Below are positions 57,113 through 64,000 of a stretch of 64,000 nucleotides of DNA, one piece after another. The stretch comes from Erodium maritimum (taxonomy: Eukaryota > Streptophyta > Magnoliopsida > Geraniales > Geraniaceae): the NCBI GenBank assembly GCA_963921825.1, contig OY997595.1, forward strand, positions 16,361,228-16,425,227, in the 5' to 3' direction. The notes beneath the pieces were generated by a model. That model did not search any database. It was given only the letters and a program-made list of their open reading frames with translations, and was not told the origin of the DNA. Each line of letters begins with the position of its first letter. Positions within the stretch are counted from its first letter, which is position 1. A program made the translations under genes and the position numbers.

Positions 57113-57413
57113 TCCCCTTTGTTTCTCTTACTGTTTTACAGGAGTGCCCGATGTCTAGAGAGTTCGAGGCTTGGGAGCTTCAGCTTATTTGGGGATGGTC
57201 ATAGATTATGTTGGTCTTTCGCATTAAACATTTGATATTTTACTTTATGTTTGTTGAGCTGTGACTCACTGGAGATTCTAAACTATTTACTTATGATTTG
57301 AGGAGGTTTACTGGTTTATTTAGAGGTTTACGTTATTATTTATCGCTTTTTTATTATTATTTCTGGTTACGTCTCGAGTTCGGACAAAATCGGATTTGGG
57401 ACGTGACAGGAGA

Positions 57414-58075
57414 ACTCAATTGTTGACGGCTAGGATTAGGAAAGGTTGAAACCTTTGAGAGATAAAAGGGATAATATTGGATATCTCTTCAAAAAGAAGT
57501 CTGATTAGGGGATACTCGACTGTTATTGTTCCACTACATTGTCTTAAGATTGCGTTTTTATAATAATTTAACAACTTTAATCACTTTTGTTTTAACTGTA
57601 TTTTAATTTTATTTCTCATAAACATACGAGAACAAGGTGCTCAAATGATGTCAGATAAAAATCATAATTCTTTTGCATCTCTTGGAAAAATTTAACAAAT
57701 CTGCTGCAAAAATAAATAAATAAATTATACTTTACGTACCTTGAAGACGAAACAAAAGATAAAGTAGGTTTTAACCCTTATTATCAACGGTAAATACTCG
57801 AGTATTAATAATTTCTGCTCATTTGATAACGACTACGAAAAGAATCATGTTCTCTTGCAGGCCCACAATCGTGAATATGAAATGTTTTGTTCATACTATC
57901 ACTCCATTTTCACACAAAAGATAACTGACATGAGCGATCCTTCCTTGTGCGTACATGGACAAATAGTGTTGACTATTGACTCAAATGAGCATGGATCATG
58001 TGTTTTGCAACTTGTCTATGAACCTTAAAAAAGCCACAAGCGTAATTCTTGCTTGGTCAACCATAAGCAATAATT
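57414..58075. other. Probable 5' end of the third LINE-like copy, then unassigned AT-rich DNA
   Basis: The first bases (57414-57422) complete the LINE duplication. To about 57490 the minus strand reads as the CT-rich start of the third LINE-like copy (CTAATCCTAGCCGTC). Beyond that I see AT-rich sequence without any recognisable feature. Confidence 0.35.
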
Positions 58076-58093
58076 ATGTAGGCCATAAGATGG
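58076..58093 (+). repeat. 18-bp target-site duplication, left copy
   Basis: ATGTAGGCCATAAGATGG, identical to 60548-60565. Confidence 0.92.
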
Positions 58094-59074
58094 ATATACC
58101 ACCTTTGGTTGAACGCATCAGTGGAACGCGCTGCACACGCGAGTTTTAGGGTTCAGTCCCTTTGCCTGCGCCGTTGTCCTCTTCGGGAGTTCTTTATCGT
58201 TCACGAGTCTGATTTCGGCGACAGTGGGTGCTTTGGTTCTCTGCCCAGGTGTGTCTTCCGTTCCTTTCAGTTTTTGTGAGAGGAATTGTTTCAGAGTCGC
58301 CAAATTTGAAGGTCATCGGCTCCGGTCAAACACGAGGTTTGATATGAGTTTTGTCTCTACAAATGAGCGACAGATTTCTTCTGCGTCCTCAGGCCAACAA
58401 TCACCAGAGTGGGTTTGGATTCGTTGTGCGAGTTGCAATCGCAGGCCTATTCCCGGTGTGAGATTGGAACTCGGTTTCGCGTGTCATGATCAATTTTGAT
58501 CTTTTCAGCGAATCCGATCCGGGTCCTGGGATCATTTCGATGGTTGTGGTTTACAGAGAAGGGATTACGCAGTGTGGAAAAGTCAAGGATTAGTCCATCG
58601 GGATCTATGGTGGGACTGGTGTGCTTTTGATTCAATCACAGAGGTTGGACTGGGTTGGAGAAGGAACGACTTGTTGGAGTTCATTCTTCGTTCCGATCAG
58701 ACGTGCTCCAGGTTTGTGTATCAAATCATCAACAATTCTCAGTGTATTGCAGTGTGTTTTTTCTGCAACGCCGATCTCAACTCCCTTGATTTGGAGGAGG
58801 TGGGCTTCAGACCTTTTTTTGGGGAGTCAAACCAGAGTTATCGAAGCTGTTGAGGTTAATTGTTGATCAATTGTTGTGTTTAACAATTTGATTCCGCTAC
58901 GCACATGAGAGAAACGCAGCTCCTCTCCTTTTTCTTCTTTTTTCTCGGTTCTATTGACAAGTTTTGAGCAATATTGCTCCACCATTGCTTGATCAGATGC
59001 AGGGTTCGTGGACTCATCTGGAGACAAATGGAACGCATAAGAAGGGGCGATAGAAGAAGGGACGACGTACCAGT

Positions 59075-59788
59075 GTGAAAACTGTTCCGGGGACGGAGAC
59101 TTCACCTGGAAACAATGAATCCCCTGTTATCTCTGGTAAGGAGACTCTTCCTTCGGTTGCTGCTGTTCCTGCTCATGGTCGAAGTATCAAACGAAGGAGG
59201 AGGCGATCGTCTGATGGGGGGTCTGCTCGGGTTGCATCATCTGATCCTGATGTCAGTGCTTCTGATTGGGTTGCAACAACTGTTACAACACTTGTTGCTT
59301 CACGTTCGGATGAGACGGAGTCAGGAAGAACTCGTTCAGAGACACAGGCGGTCGTTGTCCCACAGGTTGTTCGCCGGCCTCGGAGGAACGGTAAATTCGT
59401 AGAACAAAAGTATGAGGTTTTTGTTAATGGGTTACCTTTTGAAGTGTCGAAAGATTGGACTCGTAATGTCTTCAGTCCATTCGGTACGATTGTGTTCGTT
59501 AAAGTTCCCAAACGCACGAGTCAAAGTCATAAATACTTTGGTTTTGTTCGCTTTGATTTAGAAGGTGCAACGGCTAAGGCAATTGAGGTTTTGAACGGGT
59601 TTAAAGTTGACGGGTACGCGCTATTTGTTGCCACTGCTTGCCATTTCCGGACATCAGCAGCTCCGGTGACGGAATCTGGTACGCAATGGGGTGCTCTACT
59701 TCTGGTGGTCCGATCCAAGGACCAGTTCAGTGAACAGAGGTTGTTCAGGGCTCTCTGGAGAAAGTTGTTGAGGAGGACAAAGGGGTAG
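59075..59788 (+). CDS. LINE ORF1-like protein with RRM domain
   Basis: 237 codons. The N-terminal 105 residues are Ser/Thr/Arg-rich and include a basic KRRRRR stretch. Residues about 111-190 form an RNA-recognition motif: YEVFVNGLPFEV matches RNP2, and YFGFVRFD matches RNP1, with a typical KAIEVLNG end. Plant L1 ORF1 proteins use such RRMs to bind their own RNA. The frame ends at a TAG. The reading continues in other frames (59812-60129 and 60141-60365), suggesting that an originally longer ORF1 was broken by frameshifts. The ATG at 59075 is the first in this frame ahead of the RRM; the true start is not certain. Confidence 0.75.
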   Translation: MKTVPGTETSPGNNESPVISGKETLPSVAAVPAHGRSIKRRRRRSSDGGSARVASSDPDVSASDWVATTVTTLVASRSDETESGRTRSETQAVVVPQVVRRPRRNGKFVEQKYEVFVNGLPFEVSKDWTRNVFSPFGTIVFVKVPKRTSQSHKYFGFVRFDLEGATAKAIEVLNGFKVDGYALFVATACHFRTSAAPVTESGTQWGALLLVVRSKDQFSEQRLFRALWRKLLRRTKG

Positions 59789-59811
59789 GTCAGTCCGGGG
59801 ACTCGCCGGAT

Positions 59812-60365
59812 TTGGTTGTCGATGTCAATGTTGAGATGGATGTGGTTGCTGACGTCGATGTAGAGACGGTTTCAACTCCTTTGGTTGCCGATGTTAAAGC
59901 GGATTCAAATCCTCTGGTTGAGATTGGATTCGATCCTGTCAGGCGTGACGCATCAGATCATGATACGATATTGTCTAAGGAAAATGCGTTGGCTGACTCC
60001 ATCGTTGGCGGGGTGTTGACTATGGACTGTGTTGCAGAACACAGCGTTGGTGCTGCAGTCCTTAATGTTATTGGTGCGGCTGGAGGCCAACCTACACAAC
60101 AGGAACATTCCCTTGGAAGGACGCTCTAGTCAAGAAGCGGGTGAGTCGTCCCCCAAAGCATCTAACAGAAGTATACACTTTGACGTGTAAACCAATTGTA
60201 TCTTGGGATCGGGAGAGTTATGTTCGACCCGTCGATATTGGGAAGCAGGTTGAGCAAATCGGCAAAGGAAAAACTCAAGTCACATCTTCGTCTCATGGTA
60301 CTGATGCATGGACTGCAATTCGTGAACTGACTGCCAAGAAGAAGAATGTGACGACTCATCGTTGA
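59812..60365 (+). pseudogene. Frameshifted C-terminal part of LINE ORF1
   Basis: Two frames, 59812-60129 (acidic and Val-rich) and 60141-60365 (ends TAKKKNVTTHR), follow the RRM frame in two other phases. I do not recognise a domain in either. Their position before the 3' untranslated region, and the lack of any other content, suggest that they are the tail of ORF1. Confidence 0.45.
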
Positions 60366-60547
60366 TGGGTTTTTTTCTTTTTTCTTTTTGCTCCCTGTTT
60401 TCCTTTTTTGAAAAGGCTTAGCCTTTGGCTCCCCTTGCTGGAGCCCCTTTGTTATCGTTTGTTGCTACTCTGTTTCTTCTGGATTCAGAGCTTTCTGATT
60501 CTTTCTGGAATCAGTTTTAATTAATTTTTCGAACTTATCAAAAAAGA

Positions 60548-60565
60548 ATGTAGGCCATAAGATGG
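60548..60565 (+). repeat. 18-bp target-site duplication, right copy
   Basis: ATGTAGGCCATAAGATGG directly after the A-rich tail. Confidence 0.92.
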
Positions 60566-61169
60566 TAGAGTTTACCTTGAAACCATGTATTCCCTTTTTT
60601 GTAGTCTACTCATATTTTTAAATCGTCGTTATAGCGTAATCATGATTAGAACAAATCAGAAAAACAACTAATAAATAGTGAAACAACTAGAAGAAGCCCT
60701 AAACATCCCTAACATAAAATTATTAGTAAAACAAAAAACATATATATTGTGTTAGGTATATTAAAGTACAAGGAATAAGACTCGATACAAACATAAAGTA
60801 CTGTCTTTGTTATTCATTCGAATTCATCGTGACCTCATCTTTTGGCATCATGTCGAGTTTGTCATCATGATACACCGTCTTTGTTGTTATCGCTTTCTTC
60901 TGTGTGTGGATCTCCGGGAGGTCGTTACCTGCTAACACTTTATTCATGTTGAAACAAAATTTGCTCAGTTCTGTGATATCTATGATTATTTTGTGTGAAA
61001 CGTACGACAATTATTCCGTATGTGATAAATTTCAAACATTTAGGTAGTAAATTGGTAATTTTGGTTGAATTTATTTATTAAAAAAATATTGACATAAACA
61101 TATAAAATAATAGTTATACGATACTTGGTTCTAAAAAGATGATAAATCTAGTTCAAGTTAGGTGATGAT
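60566..61169. other. AT-rich DNA, no gene recognised
   Basis: The longest frame is a 66-codon minus frame at 60810-61010 with an ordinary amino-acid mix but no motif I can name. It could be an exon fragment or chance. Confidence 0.35.
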
Positions 61170-61183
61170 TCATCGTGTGGTAA

Positions 61184-62622
61184 TTTTTTTATATCTGCAA
61201 GACATATTATAAAACATGTTCTTTGAAGAGAAGAACAATGGTGGAAATATAACCTAAGAAGCGCTCCACAATGGGAACCTCAACCAGCAACCTCAACACA
61301 CTAAAGGAAACCAGATCAACACCGTCACACAAGCAGGGATAAACATCACCAGAAGAAGAGAAAAATAACTAGAACCAGAGACATCGAAAATAGATCTAAA
61401 ATCTGTAATTGCTCACCATGAAGCTTAGTAAGAAAAATAGGTCTATATTACTCAAATTTACCTACCATTAAGCCCAAGAATAACCAGTAGCCACCAACTT
61501 CCCAAAGCACCTCAACCCTAACCTAATCTGGCCTAACCTCCTCTCACGGCTCAAAGAATCACAGATCCCAAAAAAAGGGAACCACAGACTTTATAATTCT
61601 GGCGGCCAACACCGCGAACGACATAGACATTCCGACGGAAATCCACCGTAAACCTCTGAGCCTAACTACTTTGAAAGAAAGGCTTTCGATGGATTAATAG
61701 CCCAAATACTCGTCGGCGGCCAACTATGATAACCGACGAGCCCAAGCCACACAACGTGGACGGAAACTCGAAAAGACCAGACGAATAGTAGAAGGACAAG
61801 GGAGGGAGAAGAGAACCAAAACCAGCCAAGTGAGGGGTGGAAATTATTCCTCTAACCTTCAACGGTGAAGGACCAAAAGAAGAGGACTTCAGAAGTCGTA
61901 GATCTGAGTGAAAGGCCAGATTTATGATTGGCGCCACCGAGAGTAAAGCCCAACTCACCAACAACGACAACCAACTAGTACCGCGACGATACTTGAGAAG
62001 GTAGCGCATACCACGTCCGGAGCCAGAATATGTCGTCGTGATCTTATAAGAGAGCTCCTCCGCCGCGACATCGAAGAGACCACCGCCACGACAGCAAGGG
62101 CGGGACAGATTCGCGACTATCCTCACTGTGGGGTAGAGGAATATCGTCTCATGGCCAGATTTGACTCATCCTACCACCGACATACACCAGAGAGCCGAGT
62201 AAAAGAACCGAGAATAGGTGAGAAGGGTAGGAGCGGGAAAAGAGAGGCGAAACTTCACCACCACGATTGAGAGGAGCTTGGCTCAGAACCTCATCAATCC
62301 ACACCAAAAAAGACAAAGAAATGCATCCCACTATCGGATCCAAGGAAAACATCTCTGTCGTAGAAGGAAAAAGTCCACTTGAGTTGCGCCAAAGAGGGAC
62401 AGGGAAGAAAAGGAAAGGGAAACGGGGAAGGGGGGAGAGGGTAGAAGAGGAAGAGAAGGAAAGATTAGTTTGGTGGCTCACCTAGCTGAAGCCAAGTGAG
62501 CCACTAACGACGACGACAAGAAGATGAAAGGATTAGGGTTAGAGATTTGAAGAGAGTTCTAGAGAGAGGTCAGACCTTTTCTCTCTAGACTAGAGTTGAT
62601 CTAAACACTCAAATTAATCTCC
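61184..62622 (-). mobile_element. LINE-like non-autonomous element
   Basis: On the minus strand it starts CT-rich near 62600 (TCTCTAACCCTAATCC), is GC-rich in the middle, carries the family inverted repeat (61709-61740) and ends in GATATAAAAAAATTA near 61184. The flanks TCATCGTGTGGTAA (61170-61183) and TCATCGTGGTAA (62623-62634) match apart from a 2-base gap and may be the target duplication. The minus frame at 61662-62126 lies in the GC-rich part and has no recognisable domain. Confidence 0.5.
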
Positions 62623-62634
62623 TCATCGTGGTAA

Positions 62635-62999
62635 CTTAGTTTCAGTCTTTAAAAAATTCAGTAAAATAAGATCGTACACATGTAATTATTATATATTTTA
62701 TAGAATAATTGTATTTTTAAGAGTTGTTACTTGTTAGTACACTAGGGCTCTTTTTTATCAGCAAAACAGTATACAAATCTCACTTTTCAAAGAATGAAAA
62801 GAGAGGACAAGGACTACATGTAATGGTCTAGCTACAGACTTGAAGATGAAACCAACAACAGACTCGAGCGCTGACATGACAGCTCAGCCTCATAACAATC
62901 TCAATAAGGGAGGACAAAGGTCTCATAACCTAATATGACAATATAAAAGCGCAAGACAAAACGGCTAGAAAAAGAGAGTCTGAAACGACTCCATTACTA
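62635..62999 (-). other. Possible LINE 3' end fragment
   Basis: Near 62750-62760 the minus strand ends in GCTGATAAAAAAGAGCCC, which resembles an L1-type terminus. The sequence to about 62990 may be the 3' untranslated part of a 5'-truncated copy. No duplication was found. Confidence 0.3.
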
Positions 63000-64000
63000 C
63001 GACTTTTTTTCTCTCTCTAAAAGCTTCCCCCCAAAAACCCAAAAAAACCCTACTTTCACTTCGGCGCCGTCATCCCGCCCGTCCACCGCCAGTGAAGACA
63101 ACGGCTCCGGCCTTGAGTCTTGCCGGCGGAGGCTTCCCTTTTCTTCTCTCTCTTTTTCTGACTTCTCTTCTTTGTTCGTCCCTGCTGTTCCCGACCCACG
63201 ATGCCTACTGGAGTCCTCATCTCACCGGTGAAGGCTCGTCAGTCTTGTGAAGTTCGGTTCCGGCCGGTTTGTTACTGAAGGACATGTAGATCTGTTACTC
63301 TGTGTACAGATCTATGGTTCTCCTTCCTATTGCTCGGTGTGCTTCTTCTCTCACCGGCGGTCGGCGTCTTCTACAGCTCCGGCGAGTTGTGCGGTCAGAG
63401 ATCGGCTTCGACTTCTTCGTGGTTGGCTCGTCTTGTCTCGCGCTGCTGCTTTGACGCGCCTGAGCTCTGTGGTTCCTGCCGGAACGCCCCGGACCTACCG
63501 AAGTTACGTCTCTGGTCAAGAAGTTTTCTGTAGCTTCTTCAGATCTACTCCTCCGGCTTCGTTTTTCTCCGGTAGAGGTACGTGTGTCGCTTGCTGCTCG
63601 TCAGGTCGGGTGTTGTTCGCCGGGATCTCGTCTGGTCGGGAGTTGGTCGCCGAATTCTGAGATTGCCGCCAGTTGCAGGTTCGACGTCAAGGTGGTTTTG
63701 GGCCTTGGGTGGGCTCGTTTTTGGATGGGCCTGGGCTAGGGCTATGGGCCTGGGTACGTTGGCCCAGTCTGGTTGGGACTGAATTTGGCCTGGGCTGCTG
63801 TTTTGGGCCTGGGCCTTTTGGTCCAGTTCGGCTGGGTCTGCCTGGCCCAGTTCTGTTCAAGACTCCCCGGAACTGTTCTGACCATTTTTCGTCCCTATTT
63901 TCCCTGCTTCGGACTTTGTGTTCGGGTTCCACTTCCCCCTCGAGGGAGCTGCTTGCCGGTTTTGTTTGGCTCCCTAGCAGTTACAAGGATGTCGGGCCGG
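63000..64000 (+). mobile_element. 5' region of a LINE-like element, cut by the window edge
   Basis: CT-rich then GC-rich sequence (CTCTCTCTAAAAGC at 63009 onward, then many CTCCGGC and GCCGGCGG blocks), similar in character to the starts of the other LINE-like copies. Frames such as 63247-63660 lie in GC-rich DNA and show no domain. The right end lies outside the window. Confidence 0.4.

Larger units (their letters stand above)
51709..57408 (+). mobile_element. Solo LTR, large gypsy family, interrupted by another solo LTR
   Basis: LTR sequence at 51709-52999 and 55717-57408 (about 2983 bp together), from TGTAAGAACCGC to GGGACGTGACA, flanked by perfect GGAGA (51704-51708 and 57409-57413). Landmarks are a donor-like AAG/GTAATG at 52297, a palindrome cassette at 52637-52775, a 31-bp tandem repeat at 56473-56600, a hairpin at 57099-57112 and an acceptor-like TTACAG ending at 57141. 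A run of 14 G lies at 56358-56371. The frame at 52129-52380 sits just before and over the donor site; I do not recognise it. Confidence 0.92.
58094..60547 (+). mobile_element. L1-type LINE with ORF1 only (no reverse transcriptase)
   Basis: A 2.45-kb element bounded by a perfect 18-bp duplication, with a 3' terminus CTTATCAAAAAAGA at 60535-60547. It has a GC-rich 5' region of about 1 kb, an RRM-containing ORF1 (59075-59788 and following frames) and a 3' untranslated region of about 180 bp with T-rich tracts and the palindromic GGGAGCC...GGCTCC type stretch near 60430. Endonuclease and reverse transcriptase are absent. The complete boundaries show that it was copied in this form, not truncated afterwards at its ends. 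Its layout recalls the ORF1-only 'half-L1' elements known in mammals. Confidence 0.85.

Noticed and set aside
58224-58866. Overlapping frames of 81-93 codons in the 5' part of the ORF1-only LINE
   Set aside because: They differ in phase, overlap a minus frame and show no domain. They sit in what should be the 5' untranslated region.
61662-62126. 154-codon minus frame
   Set aside because: It lies in the GC-rich body of a LINE-like element that shares its inverted repeat with non-coding relatives. The product has no recognisable domain.
63247-63932. Frames of 66-137 codons on both strands near the right edge
   Set aside because: GC-rich LINE-like 5' region; Pro/Ser/Arg-rich products without motifs and overlapping on both strands.

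Overview
The window looks like heterochromatic or gene-poor DNA from a flowering plant. Nearly all of it is transposable elements inserted into one another. The evidence is Ty1/copia and Ty3/gypsy LTR retrotransposons with initiator-Met-tRNA primer sites, a chromodomain-type gypsy integrase, plant L1-type 3' ends (GATAAAAA tails) and a PIF/Harbinger-type MITE. I cannot name the species. I see no ordinary host gene, no tRNA or rRNA gene and no CRISPR array.

Layout. 1-2351: remains of a gypsy element (LTR, primer site, gag fragment, minus strand). 2966-5493: a solo gypsy LTR (minus). 6400-25942: an old non-autonomous LINE-like element (plus), split by a 17.4-kb copia element (7036-24443). That copia element is itself split in its 5' leader by a second, defective copia element of the same family (9758-18220). 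The outer element has one intact 1341-codon gag-pol frame (18728-22753). 26159-26997: a MITE.

From about 27320 to 57490 lies a second, deeper stack. A LINE-like element (minus) received another LINE-like element (minus, ends 28707 and 51702). That second element then received a solo gypsy LTR (28837-32156, plus), a decayed copia element (32166-38448, minus) and a full-length decayed chromovirus (39294-50730, minus). A further solo LTR (51709-57408, plus) landed inside the target duplication of the second LINE-like element, and it carries yet another solo LTR inside it (53000-55711, minus). 58094-60547: a LINE with an RRM-type ORF1 and no ORF2, flanked by a perfect 18-bp duplication. 61184-62622 and 63000-64000: more LINE-like copies.

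Nearly every LTR insertion could be bounded exactly by TG...CA ends and a perfect 5-bp duplication: GAGGT, CCGAC, CTAGG, GGGAC, CCAAT, GATCT, GGAGA and TTAGA. This makes the order of insertion readable. The most interesting signals are not in the proteins. All six large gypsy LTR copies share, at fixed offsets, (i) a GT splice-donor-like site about 540-605 bp in, (ii) a GC-rich palindrome cassette about 880-1120 bp in whose sequence changes between subfamilies, and (iii) a 5-bp stem closed mostly by a GNRA tetraloop, just before a YAG acceptor-like site about 260-300 bp from the LTR end. Together these suggest a structured and possibly spliced RNA leader encoded by the LTR.
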